Assembly (NCBI GenBank): GCA_950097015.1
Contig: CATNEN010000029.1
Coordinates: 7,851,501 to 7,915,500 of the forward strand
Direction: 5' to 3'
Source: Macrostomum hystrix
Lineage: Eukaryota > Platyhelminthes > Macrostomidae
DNA: 64,000 bases
Under the pieces are notes generated by a model. It saw nothing but the letters and a program-made list of their open reading frames with translations. It did no database searches and was not told the DNA's origin. The translations under genes were made by a program, and so were the position numbers. Below are positions 34,601-44,797 of the stretch, in pieces (the stretch's first letter is position 1; the number at the start of each line of letters is the position of its first letter).

Positions 34601-37600
34601 TGGCTAGTGTTTGATGCTTTGACCAAGTTTTGTCTCCCGCACGACCTCTGATTGGCTAGTGTTTGATGCTTTGACCAAGTTTTGTCTCCCGCATGACCTC
34701 TGATTGGCTAGTGTTTGATGCTTTGACCAAGTTTTGTCTCCCGCATGACCTCTGATTGGCTAGTGTTTGATGTTTTGACCAAGTTTTGTCTACGCACGAC
34801 CTCTGATTGGCTAGTGTTTGATGCTTTGACCAAGTTTTGTCTCCGCACGACCTCTGATTGGCTAGTGTTTGATGCTTTGACCAGTGCATGCCTGATTTGC
34901 CAGGTTTTTTTACTAATCATTTTTCTCATTCAATGTCACAAAATCTTGTTACAAGCTTGTCTAATCAAAGCACATTCATACACAGAGTGCATACCCTGAG
35001 ACCTGCCAGAATAAAATGAAGGACCAGCTGACTGGCAGATTTGAGAAAAACAACCTGGTTTCCACACTATTTCCTGGCTTTGGTGACATAAAAATGAAAA
35101 TTGCCTGGAGTTTGTTTCTAATTTCATTTACGTCAGTGAGCTTTGACTGACAATGTAACGTGATAGAATAATTGCTGCTTGTAGTGGCAGCACATTTTTT
35201 CTGCGAAACTAGCACAAGACTAAACTAGAGGAGGAGACCAGAAGAGTAACGATTATAGGTACGGAGAAATTGGAGGGCAAATAAGAAGAGAGCAGATGAG
35301 GAGGGGAGGTGAGGGCAGAGGGGTTGAGCTTGTAAGGAGAAAGCTCGTAAAGTTCTGGAATAAAGAAATTACTCATTACAGGCTGAGACTAAATGTAGCT
35401 CTCAATTGGCTAAAGGCAGATTCAAAGTGGTATTGCTTAGCATTCCAAAAGTGGAAACGCCAAATATAGTAAAGTTAAAGCAGGAAATCCTCATAACAGA
35501 CGCCCACTCGCCAGACCGGACAAAATCCTTGTTCCAGACAGTTTGTGTGCAAGGGTAGCAACTGGAACTAAAGCAATAACATTTCAGAAGTGCAGAAGAA
35601 GGACAACAGGAAATGCTGGTTTCCATTCTTATTTACCGAGTGAGCAAACAGAAAGGACAGAACGGACAGAATGTTTACACAACTGCGTGACAGTGTTTGT
35701 ACGAGTTTTGTAAACAATTAAAATCCTGTTTCTTGTATCAGCTAGCTGCGGCCTCAATTGTGTTACTTTTTTATTTTTCGAATTTGTTTAAGGCACTGTT
35801 TTGATTTTTCGAAAAACGCACGGATCTGTGAATGTGTAAATCCTGTGTAGGCTGTGTACAGCTTTTCAGTCCGTGGACTGGGGGGAGCCAATCACACCAA
35901 ACCTAATTTCTATCCCAGCTGATGCTGGTTACCCATTTAACAGCTTGGTGAACTCAGACACTATTACTTCTAATCAGTGTAATATTTTCGGGAGGGCTGT
36001 GGGCAATGTCACATCATCTGTAGACACTAGACCCGCAGCCAGCCAGGAGGCAATTCTGCCCATTTCGCAGACTCATGAGCACACACGCACACAGGTGTGT
36101 TCATCAGCCTGACTTTCTCATCGTCAGGCAGTGTACACTCCCACTGTGCCTCGGAGGTTGGCCCCCAAGGGCGTAAATTGCACGACAAGCCCCCAAGCCT
36201 TCTCTCCGCGGCTGCGCCCCAAATGAATGTGGCCTCGCCGCGGAATCTATAGCTTATCGAGTCTCTCGATGAAGTGGATTTGAACTCGGACCCAGACACT
36301 AGCGGACAAGCACTCACGAAGGCAGCACGCTGCCAGCAGTCTGGAAGGCCACATTGGCACATCGCAGCTGATGTATGCCAGCTTCAGGGCGTAGCGGGCG
36401 AATATCAGCGAGACCACGGCCTGAGCTGTTGGCCGGATTATCATGACGTTAATCTGCGGGTGGCATTCAGTCACGTGAACTATAGGCATTAATATATTCT
36501 TCGTATTAGGTCAAGGAGTAGGCGATTAGTAAGCGAGAAGAAAAAACGTGAGCCCGCAGCGCATCTCTACTTGTTTATTTCCGGAATCAGCAACACGACT
36601 ACCCAATTAGGAAGAGGGTAAATATATCTCAACTATCTATGACAATTTACAATTTAAAATAACAATTACAGGCTTATGAAGTTCCACTATTTTTTCTGAA
36701 AAGATAACCTGTTTACTGAGTACTAGGGCGCTACATCGCAAACATGCGTAAATACATATTGTATTATGAAACTTATTTTGGCGTAAAATGTAAATAGATA
36801 AGCTTGTTTTTCTCGTCTGCAACGGAAACACGACAATTCATAAATTTTTCATTCATTTACTCGTACTATGAAAATGTTTGGCCTAGACAGCACGTGACAC
36901 GCACGCCAGAACCCTCTTAATTCCTTTCTTCCGTGTGAAAGGAAGGAAACAGAAATATGACGAAATTCTTCTATCAGATAGCTGCTAATAGTTCGACCTT
37001 GCCGAGACAGTAAAAACAGTGTGAATCATCCAATTAAAGCAGATGAACAAACGTCTGCCAGACAGAAAACGGAACGTCTGTGTACGAAGGATAGGGCACA
37101 GCTGGTGTGAGTTTGCCGCCCACACACTCCCTACTGACTTGTTGTTAACAGCCCTACACACACTCAGTATTCAGGAGCACGTGATGCCTCCGCCCGCGTT
37201 GCTGCGCGTACATCGCCTAAAAACTCAGCTACTGTACGCATTTAACTCTCTCTCCCACCTCATCTGGACTTTTTCTCAAGTGCAATTCCATAAATAGAGT
37301 TAGTTTTTGAGCACTGAGTAAAGACAGACTGAGTATAGGGGTTGGGAGACGTAGACAGATTACAGAAACATCTGCCCCCTGAGCGGATGACACAATGAAG
37401 GGTTCGTGACAGGCCAGAGTACCTTACAGCAGCGGCGCGTGTCCACAATGCGAAGGGCACATGAGTATGTGCGTGCCAGAAAAAACTAGAATACAGCATA
37501 GCTAGCTGTCAATCTACCATCCCAGCACGCTTGTTCTCATCGCTCAGTCATCGCTGGCCTGACCTGACCCACCCATCAGATTTTTTTACAATTGAAAGCA

Positions 37601-38152
37601 GAAGATAGCTTACTCCAGTTTACAGTCCATTTTTAACCAAAGCGACAGCATGCTTCAGGTAGATAATGCAGTCGCTTCCTACACTCAATATCGATAATAA
37701 AATCCATTCAATCCAATCTGAAACTCACCCACAGCTGTAGGAAGCCGGCCAAGTTACCGAAGGCAATCTTAATATAAGCATAGTCACCGCCACTCTCAGA
37801 AATGGTGGTGCCGAGCTCGGCATAGCACAGTGCGCCAACCATGGACACAATGCCGCCAAGGCTCCATGTGATCAGGGAGAATCCGATCTGAAAATTTAAG
37901 CACCTCATTTCATAAAAAATACATTTAGAGGTCTTTTAATAGGCAGTTTGTAAGGGCAGTCAAACCCACAGAGCCGCCGCAGTACTTCAGCACTCCTGTT
38001 GGCGTGAGGAAAATTCCGGAGCCAATGATGCAGCCCACAATGATGTTGATGCCGCTGATGAGGCCGATCTCTCGTTTGAGTTCGATTTTTTCGCCACCAT
38101 TCCCGCCTTCACAGGCTGCAGCTTCCTTGCTGCCACTCTTTTTCAGAGACAT
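25601..38152 (-). CDS. SLC7-like: SLC7 LAT-type amino-acid transporter light chain, complete, nine exons
   Basis: Minus-strand exons: 38152-37970, 37887-37729, 36453-36318, 32944-32819, 30326-30215, 30130-30086, 29772-29649, 27196-26996, 25993-25601. Phases 0,0,1,1,2,2,0,0 all join; 492 aa, the usual size for L-type (heteromeric) transporters. Exon 1 has the substrate-binding GSGIF motif of TM1 ([14 protein letters not shown]). Further family hallmarks are [20 protein letters not shown], the TM6 region [46 protein letters not shown] and [10 protein letters not shown]. Cys144 (YISCDVP, after TM3) is where light chains disulfide-bond to the SLC3 heavy chain. The protein should exchange large neutral or related amino acids at the plasma membrane. 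The first donor chosen is TCT|gtggg, giving GGSIGFSL. Introns carry six repeat arrays and several SINEs. Confidence 0.93.
26205..26515 (-). mobile_element. tRNA-derived SINE, family B copy (near full length)
   Basis: In the minus direction: tRNA-like head GGTGGCAGAGCGGTTAACGC near 26505, B box GAGTTCGATTCC near 26450, then the GCGGCGAGGCC / GGCTTGGGGGCTTG / ACGCCCTTGAGGGCCAACCT body, a GTGTGTGC-rich segment, and GCGAAATGGGCAGAATTGCC near 26230. Lies in the last SLC7 intron. Confidence 0.8.
26590..26665 (-). mobile_element. SINE family A fragment
   Basis: Only the CAGTCCATGGACTG palindrome region (26626-26639), with a partial repeat of it (CATGGACTG, 26641-26649), plus short flanks. Confidence 0.45.
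27201..29428. repeat. 22-bp minisatellite, about 101 units, abutting a splice acceptor
   Basis: Unit GATTCCAATACAAAAAGGAT plus GA, with variants AAATAG, AAAGAG, AAAAAAG and GATAAA scattered through. It fills intron 7 of the SLC7-like gene up to 4 bases from the acceptor of exon 8 (27197-27198). Read on the gene's strand each unit is pyrimidine-rich (TTCATCCTTTTTGTATTGG). Confidence 0.97.
29429..29581. repeat. 30-bp tandem repeat, five units
   Basis: Unit GATCCCAATCCAGAGGTCAG plus TAATGCTTCA. The start of the unit (GATCCCAATCC) resembles the 22-bp unit next to it (GATTCCAATAC), suggesting one arose from the edge of the other. It ends about 65 bases from the exon 7 donor. Confidence 0.95.
29815..29993 (-). 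mobile_element. MITE-like element, family D partial copy
   Basis: Keeps one well-preserved terminus on the minus strand: TTAACAGTAGAAAGACCACG, then GGGGTATTTCAAATACCCAC and the CAGCTCCCAAACAGAATGAC block. It fills most of the 313-bp SLC7 intron 6. Confidence 0.65.
30327..31323 (-). other. SLC7 intron 4, unique part
   Basis: No supported feature. A CAG-rich stretch at 30560-30592 gives a poly-Leu reading frame on the other strand, which is not taken as coding. Confidence 0.5.
31324..32706. repeat. 54-bp minisatellite with a hairpin in each unit
   Basis: The unit consists of two related halves, CGACTAAAGATAGTCGAGCA... and CGACCAAAGATGTGTCTCTT.... The first half contains the perfect inverted repeat CGACTA-AAGA-TAGTCG. 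Some units lack the second half, giving 32-bp repeats. Lies in SLC7 intron 4. Confidence 0.93.
33431..33779. repeat. 20-bp minisatellite, nearly identical units
   Basis: About 17 units of GTCACTCTGTTCCTGTACCA with a single substitution (GTCGCTCTG in the third unit). Lies in SLC7 intron 3. Such homogeneity points to recent expansion. Confidence 0.97.
34524..34881. repeat. 52-bp repeat array, seven units, each with a CCAAT/NF-Y-type site
   Basis: Unit TTTTGTCTCCCGCACGACCT followed by CTGATTGGCTAGTGTTTGAT and GCTTTGACCAAG. Each unit has CTGATTGGCT, whose complement AGCCAATCAG is the full NF-Y consensus. Two more ATTGG motifs lie just upstream (34432-34442 and 34488-34506). Lies in SLC7 intron 3. 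Confidence 0.9.
35850..35985 (-). mobile_element. SINE family A partial copy
   Basis: Has the GCTGTGTACAGCTTTTCAGT tail block, a palindrome with one change (CAGTCCGTGGACTG, near 35867) and CCAGCTGATGCTGGTTACCC. The tRNA head is replaced by the adjacent SINE B copy. Confidence 0.6.
35995..36245 (-). mobile_element. SINE family B copy next to an SLC7 exon
   Basis: Body blocks CGGCGAGGCCACATTCATTT, GGCTTGGGGGCTTG, ACGCCCTTGGGGGCCAACCT and CGAAATGGGCAGAATTGCCT read on the minus strand. The head end lies about 70 bases inside the intron from the exon 3 donor (36317-36316). Confidence 0.75.
36454..37728 (-). other. SLC7 intron 2
   Basis: No repeat array or further exon supported. Confidence 0.45.
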
Positions 38153-40294
38153 GAAGATTCAAAACTGCTTCTGAAATGTTTCAATAAAGAGAAATATATT
38201 ATTCTGGCATCTAATAATTATGCTAATTGTTTCCAAAATCCCTTGAAAATATTATATTAATATATTAGACTTCATTTATTATATTGTATTTTATTTCTAC
38301 TGACTTTTGTACACTCAACTACTAATCATAAATAAAAAAATGGCCAATATATACTATTATCTATGAAGTCTAGCATAGCTTTAAAGTTGGATATTTAGTA
38401 AAAAACGGTGTATCCATGTAAAATATTGCCATTATTACTTAAACTTTAATTTAAATAAATCCAAACTTGATGGAGGACAAGTGGATAAAAATTGGAATCA
38501 TAGCTAATTAAACAATTGTCTTGCTTCTTAAATTATTAATTATCTACATATATTCCTAACTAGATTTCAAGCTAGTATATTTATATGTTAAATATATAGA
38601 TATTCGCCCTTGTGGAAGAAAAAATTAAGATATTTAAGTTCACCACTTTTATAACATTCCTGCTTCTTAATCTTAGTTTTACTCTAACTGTTCTAGACTC
38701 TAGTATGATTTATATTACCTAATATAAGTGAAATTAAAAAGTGCAGTCAAACGAACAACGTAAATTACTAAGACAAAGTATTTGAATCAGATCAAGCAAT
38801 TAGCATAAAAATGCTTGGTCAGGTTGTTATTAGTTGAAAAAATTACAATAAATTACTAAGCTTGATCTTGAATATTCTTTATTCTAAAGTTAACAAACCA
38901 TTTCTGAATCGCAAACTGTTTAGCTAAAAAACAAACAATATGTGCACACGAAATATACTTACTTGGAGTTGTACACGAAAGTGGTGAAATTATGCGCATC
39001 TATGTAGCGAGGGATAGAAAGCAAAGCAAAGCATACGAGTTGTGTAACGTCGGACGCGATAAAAAACGTGCTTTTATATGTTAAAAATAATTGCGTATTT
39101 ATAATTGTTACTTTGTGTGTGTGAATTTTAATTGTGGGCAAAAAGCTAGTAATAAATAGTAACTCTTAGTTTGGCGATATTCTATTTTCTTGAGATAATT
39201 TCAATATAGCTATGTATCAGTGTTTTAATAGAATTGCTTGACGGTGTGAGCTAAACCACTGTTTCAAGATTTTTTCCTGACATCTGCAGATACTTATATC
39301 TCAGATAGATGACATACATGATCGTATGTCAAATTTCTCGTCTTAAAATAACAGTCTGTTTTCTACTATTATATTTTAATTTTTTATTACAGTATTTTAC
39401 CCCCGCTGTGGGTTTATGTTTTTCTTTAATAAAATATTACAGTGCAAGCTTCTCTTCTCCCTGTAGAGTACGTCAATGTTTTTTCTGTAACATATAATTA
39501 CAGGATGCTTATTCTCCTGATCTGGCTTAATTTAAGCTTAATTGCTTTTTATGCCCTTTTCGAGATACCTTTTTTAGCTCATTGTTAAACTCCAGTATTT
39601 TAGCAGTTTGATTGACACTTTGGGAAGTTTAGATGCAAATCATATCAATCAAAATATATCAGCGATTCAACGGTACTTTATTATGACAATCATGGAGTGA
39701 TCTCTAGATCTGATAGGCGATAATAATATTTATCTAAAGGATTTTTTCTTAAGGAGCATATATAATTAGAACTAAAATTTGGCTATTTATGTAAGCTGAC
39801 GGGTAAATCCACATAAGACATCCCACATCGAATTAATGATCACACGCAGGCAGCTCTACGGTGCAGCTTACACGTAATACGATCCTCAGTTAATAAAAAG
39901 ATTTTCCTTCACTATAGACTCTAACAGCTAAGCTGGCACGCAGGTTGTCAAGGGCACCAAAAGCTTTGTTTAATTAATGAAATTAATTAAGACAAGCAAA
40001 GTCAAGGTCTGTCAAACTCACGCGTCAGGTCGAGATGTCTGAGCATCGCTTGGCTGAGCGCATCTAATTGTGCCGCTGCAGTAGCAACCTAAGTGTGATC
40101 GCGTATCGAACCTGGTTATAATTTTTGTTTCATGCATGCCAATAAAAATGGTGCTGCAGAGCCTAATTAGAGGTACATGCTACCTACAACTACCAGTCTT
40201 CATTTTAAGGCTTAAAAACCCACAAAATGAGTATTTGTGGTAGAATTTACTGAAACTCACCATTTATTGAGACTGAATTCGATCATATCTTAAC
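38153..40294. other. AT-rich intergenic DNA upstream of the SLC7-like gene
   Basis: Markedly AT-rich from about 38160 to 39830, with many stop codons in all frames and no homology. It should include the transporter's promoter and any 5' UTR exon, but none can be placed. Confidence 0.5.
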
Positions 40295-40430
40295 TGAGAC
40301 TTTTCGAAAATCGGTCACCTAGTTTGGGAGCTACGAGTATCGTGAAGCAGGCAGCGGGTATTTGAACTACCCCCGTGGTCTCTCCCCAGGGGGAGTATAG
40401 CGTGGTCTTCGTGACCATACCCGCTTAACT
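40295..40430 (-). mobile_element. MITE-like element, family D fragment
   Basis: Only the terminal 130 bases: TTTCGAAAATCGGTCA, GTTTGGGAGCT, GAAGCAGGCAGCGGGTATTT, and a CCACGCTATACTCCC-type end ending near TTAA. Confidence 0.55.
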
Positions 40431-40654
40431 TATGATTAACAGGAATTTTATACTGTTAATGATACCTAGAGAATATTTTCACACTGATACAATGTCCACT
40501 TGTTGTATCCACTTCAAGAAATCATCGCACTTTATTGCTGAACAAGAATTAAGTTTCTATTTGCATTTCTGGTTGAGCGAATTTTTGTAGCGGAAACACT
40601 ACAACGAAAGCAGAGCCTAAAGACCCATGTAATTAGCTCGTATGTCACATGTTT

Positions 40655-40750
40655 CAAGTGTCTTGCTCAAGGAAACGAATTGCTTCCCGATGTCTGAGAT
40701 TCGAACTATATACCTCTCGATCTGAAGTCCGAAGCTCAAACCACGTAGCT
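40655..40750 (-). mobile_element. SINE family A head fragment (degenerate)
   Basis: AAGTGTCTTGCTCAAGG and TGAGATTCGAACTATATACC match the boundary between body and tRNA head of the family A SINEs in minus orientation. No palindrome is present. Confidence 0.4.
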
Positions 40751-40814
40751 TTAGGCTTCCCTAACCGATGGTTGTCCCTCCACTCGAGGTTTAAGTCACT
40801 GCTTTGAGTCAGCT

Positions 40815-41218
40815 CAAAGGGGCGGATAACTCAGTCAGTAAGGTGTCGGACTCTGGATCAGATGATCCTGGGTTCGACTCCCGACCTAGTATAGTACTTT
40901 TCTTGCAGCCTTTGGCAAGCTGCTTTGCCCTGATGTGCACACAGTCTCCACTCAGCTGCAAATGAGTACCGACATTTCGTCGGGTAATAATAATTCCGGC
41001 TGGAGTGGAATAAAGCAGTTCTGTGCGGCAATTCTGTGGGGTTTGGATGCTGCCGATATGTTTGGAAAAAATAAATTCAATTGCTGACACGCGGCTGTCA
41101 ACCGGTGTCCGAGAGAGCCGGGGAGTACATTAGGTGTGCAGTCCCCACCTGCTAGTGTGCCTGACACAACACCTGCACTGGCCCTTGGGTCTAGTGTCAA
41201 ATTATTATTATTATTATT
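40815..41218 (+). mobile_element. tRNA-derived SINE, family C
   Basis: The head GGGGCGGATAACTCAGTCAG ends with an exact B box, GGTTCGACTCC, at 40871-40881. A non-tRNA body of about 310 bases follows, ending in an (ATT)n tail near 41203-41218. It appears near complete and is the only copy seen in this window. Confidence 0.75.
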
Positions 41219-42264
41219 TGAGTCAGCTGACATCTAATTAGCTAAGCACGCAGGTTGAGCGTGGCTTAATTAGCTAGCTTCTAGTCTGGAATCAGCTACA
41301 CTCTTACAGGGAAAGCTGCTTCTAAAATGGAAAAAATGTAACAGATTTCATTGGCAATGTTTCGTGAGGCAAAATACTATGCTGCATGGTGAACTGTATC
41401 GATATTTTAATTGCAAGAAAAGATACTCATCAGAGAGGTTGCCACTCTCTATTGATTGATTGGCACCCCCAATCTTGAGCCGTTTCTCATCCCGAATTGT
41501 GCGATGCAGTGTGACCGAACTCAATGAAGAAGCAGAGCAGTCCACTGCTCACATTTTAACATAGAGTAGAGGAGATCAATATCAGGCATTTCACTGGTTC
41601 CGTTTAAACTTAGTAAATTAGTTTTCTTTCCTTAATCTGTCACCTGAAGTAAGAATCTCAAGTTATGTACTTTTGTAGCAAATCCGTTCCTGGGTCGTCA
41701 TGTCATTTCTATTCTGCTATCAAATTATCATTTTTACAGTACAATTAGTTGATTGTACTATATCGTTAAATTGTATCAGATGACCCTGTCTATATGGAAA
41801 AGATCAGCCCCTTGGTTAAGGTACTTGTCAAAAAACATGACAACATAGCGTTAGAAAGTCAAATTGATCATTCTTGTTTTGAATTGCCTCCGGTCAAGTG
41901 ACTTACTTGGAGGAATGGAAGCCTGTTGAAATACCACTCGCAGACATAATGAGCTGGAAGGATTTGGCGTGACATGGCAATCAAATACCTGAAGTAGATT
42001 CTTCAATATTTATTGCGAGCTTTTGAAACACTTTGTGCCAATTATCCTGATTATGATAACGATTGCGAGGAGAAATGATAGAGAATCATGATGCTGGATA
42101 AGTGCTGATGAACTGACTACATTTGTCGTTTTGTTTACAAATTCAGCAATTTTCACTCACAGAATGAGTGAAGTTGAATGAATGAACAGACGCATTACTC
42201 ATGAATTGGCGTGAATTCGAAAACTTTAGGCCAGCAAGCAGCAACCAGCTATTGCGTGGTGGAT
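41219..42264. other. Intergenic, no gene seen
   Basis: Unique AT-rich DNA without supported ORFs or elements. Confidence 0.5.
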
Positions 42265-42475
42265 CTGAAGGCTGCGTACGGCTGTTCAGTCCATGGACTG
42301 GGGGGACGCCACACCCACCCTCAATTACCCCAGCTGATGCTGGTACCCATTTGATTCTCGAGCACTGAAGCAATGCAGAGTTAAGTGTCTTGCTAAAGGG
42401 CACAAATTGTTTCAGTGGAGTCGGGAATCGAACCCCCGACCTTCAAGTCATGAGTCCGAACCACTAGGCTACAAA
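42265..42475 (-). mobile_element. tRNA-derived SINE, family A copy (tail-truncated)
   Basis: Minus orientation. The head has A-box TAGCCTAGTGG near 42465-42475 and an exact B box GGTTCGATTCC near 42425-42436, then the body and the GTTCAGTCCATGGACTG palindrome near 42285. The tail past CGTACGCAGCC is missing. Confidence 0.78.
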
Positions 42476-43078
42476 CGCGAAAATTGAGCATGCAACATTT
42501 TATCACGAAATGCACAAAAAGAAAACATTTAATTTTGACTATCAAAAGCTGATTTGTAACTCCAGATCAAGGTAAATTTGTTCCCGAATTCATTAATTAA
42601 CTTGATTGACAAGCAATCAGATCCTATTCTACCAGTGTAGATTTCCCACGAGGATTTGGAAGGAGATTGGCACTAGATGTTGTTTACTGCGTGGCACTCA
42701 AATCAGTGTGAGACTCTGTGAATTCGGGTTTTATTAAGCTTTCAGAGAGATGCCATGCCATAAGCACGTTAAGAAACCTGCGAGCGTCATTTTTCAGATT
42801 GTCATTGACATTTTTAAGTGCTCCTTATTCTTGGATTACCTTACCAGCTGTCCGTCAGCTGAAAACCCGATGAAATTTCAGTGACCTCCTTCGCCTGCTA
42901 CTTTTACCGGACTTTCGTCATGAAAATCTGGACAATTATTTTTCAATTGTTCTTGAGATATTCGGGCCATGTTGTAGCCAGTTCACAGAGACAAACAAGT
43001 AGGCCGGATCTGTAGTCAGTTCTCTCAATCTGTCAGACTATCAGTTTTTCATCTGTCAATCTGTCAGCAGCCAGTCTT
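42476..43078. other. Intergenic, no gene seen
   Basis: No supported feature; the right end grades into CTGTCA-rich sequence that leads into the array. Confidence 0.45.
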
Positions 43079-43965
43079 GTCAGTCACTGTCAGCAGTCAG
43101 TCAGCCACTGTCAGCAGTCATTTAGTTAGCCACTGTCAGCAGTCAGTCAGTCAGCCACTGTAAGCAGTCAGTCAGTCAGTCACTGTCAGCAGTCAGTCAG
43201 TCAGCCACTGTCAGCAGTCAATCAGTCAGCCACTGTCAGCAGTCAGTCAGCCACTGTCAGCAGTCAGTCAGTCAGCCACTGTCAGCAGTCAGTCAGTCAG
43301 CCACTGCAAGCAGTCAGTCAGTCAGTCACTGTCAGCAGTCAGTCAGTCAGTCACTGTAAGCAGTCAGTCAGTCAGTCACTGGAAGCAGTCAGTCAGTCAC
43401 TGTCAGCAGTCAGTCAGTCAGTCACTGTCAGCAGTCAGTCAGTCAGTCACTGTCAGCAGTCAGTCAGTCAGTCACTGTCAGCAGTCAGTCAGTCAGTCAC
43501 TGTCAGCAGTCAGTCAGTCAGTCACTGTCAGCAGTCAGTCAGTCAGCCACAGTCAGCAGTCAGTCAGTCAGCCACTGTCAGCAGTCAGTCAGTCAGCCAC
43601 TGTCAGCAGTCAGTCAGTCAGCCACTGTCAGCAGTCAGTCAGTCAGCCACTGTCAGCAGTCAGTCAGTCAGCCACTGTCAGCAGTCAGTCAGCCACTGTC
43701 AGCAGTCAGTCAGCCACTGCAAGCAGTCAGTCAGTCAGTCACTGTCAGCAGTCAGTCAGTCAGTCACTGTAAGCAGTCAGTCAGTCACTGTCAGCAGTCA
43801 GTCAGTCAGTCACTGTCAGCAGTCAGTCAGTCAGCCGCAGTCAGCAGTCAGTCAGTCAGCCACTGTCAGCAGTCAGTCAGTCAGCCACTGTCAGCAGTCA
43901 GTCAGTCAGCCACTGTCAGCAGTCAGTCAGTCAGCCACTGTAAGCAGTCAGTCAGTCAGCCACGG
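43079..43965. repeat. 25-bp minisatellite built on CAGT steps
   Basis: Typical unit CACTGTCAGCAGTCAGTCAG plus TCAGC (25 bp). Many units are 21 bp because one internal AGTC step is lost. Unit types (CCACTG, TCACTG, TAAGC) recur in the same order in two blocks (about 43245-43560 and 43680-43860), suggesting segmental duplication within the array. Confidence 0.93.
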
Positions 43966-44085
43966 TCATTGTCAGTCTGTCATCCACTGTCATCTGAGAT
44001 GTAAGAAGTCAGAAGATGCTCAGTCGCGGTCACTGCGCCTTCAAGGGTCATTCTTCCAAGTGAAGTGTGATGCCAACCGTCTCAG

Positions 44086-44117
44086 CCAATCAGATTGCAG
44101 AGCAGATGCTCATATAA
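44086..44117 (+). promoter_or_regulatory. Possible core promoter: CCAAT site and TATA box
   Basis: AGCCAATCAG at 44084-44093 (full NF-Y consensus) is followed by CATATAAGA at 44111-44119. It lies about 700 bases upstream of the first recognisable exon of the small secreted-protein gene and on the same strand. The spacing is shorter than usual for CCAAT to TATA, and no first exon could be identified. Confidence 0.3.
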
Positions 44118-44797
44118 GACCATGGCTGGAGATACCCCTCTGTTTGCTACCAAGCGAGGAACAGTTAATCAGTTCGCTCAAAATTACAAGTTTCTTCAAC
44201 TTGCAAATTGCGCGGCCAATCTAACAGTGAAAAAAAATGAGGTAAAATTCTTTAGTGCGTCTGATTCCAATATTGTACGTATAATTTTGTGCCAATGCTT
44301 TTATCCAGTAATGTTAAGCTCCCTGTTTGAAACAGCGCCTGTACAGGAATAGTATACGCACTGGGTTTGTTTCTATGGGGCCAGTTGGAAATCGAATTTG
44401 TGTCGAAAAAAACGCAGTTATGCAGCGAGGCATTAAAAATATGCATTTAGACTGGAAAACACAGGACAGCCATCTCAGGCAACTGAAATTGACTCACATA
44501 AATGAGATTCACTTGGAATCGCACTGGACCCATATGAAACTGAGTAGGGTGAGAGATCGAAGGGTGATAGGCTACACTGCTGAGTTAATATTTCATGCCC
44601 ACTGTGGGACTGATAATCAGAGAATAACACTCGAGAGCACTTCCTGATGGATCTGGGGTTAGAAAAGTTATAGTATGCCGTCTGTGTGGCGCTTCAGGTT
44701 TTGAGTTTAGCTGCGGCTGAAGGACATATCTCTGATAGTCTCAGTAATTTTAAAACAATGTCTTTAATTTGGATTCTAGAAATTTCATGCATCTCAG

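Larger units (their letters stand above)
32945..36317 (-). other. SLC7 intron 3
   Basis: Contains the 20-bp and 52-bp arrays and SINE copies at 35850-36245. The remaining stretches (33780-34523, 34882-35850) show no exon or element that I can support. Confidence 0.5.
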
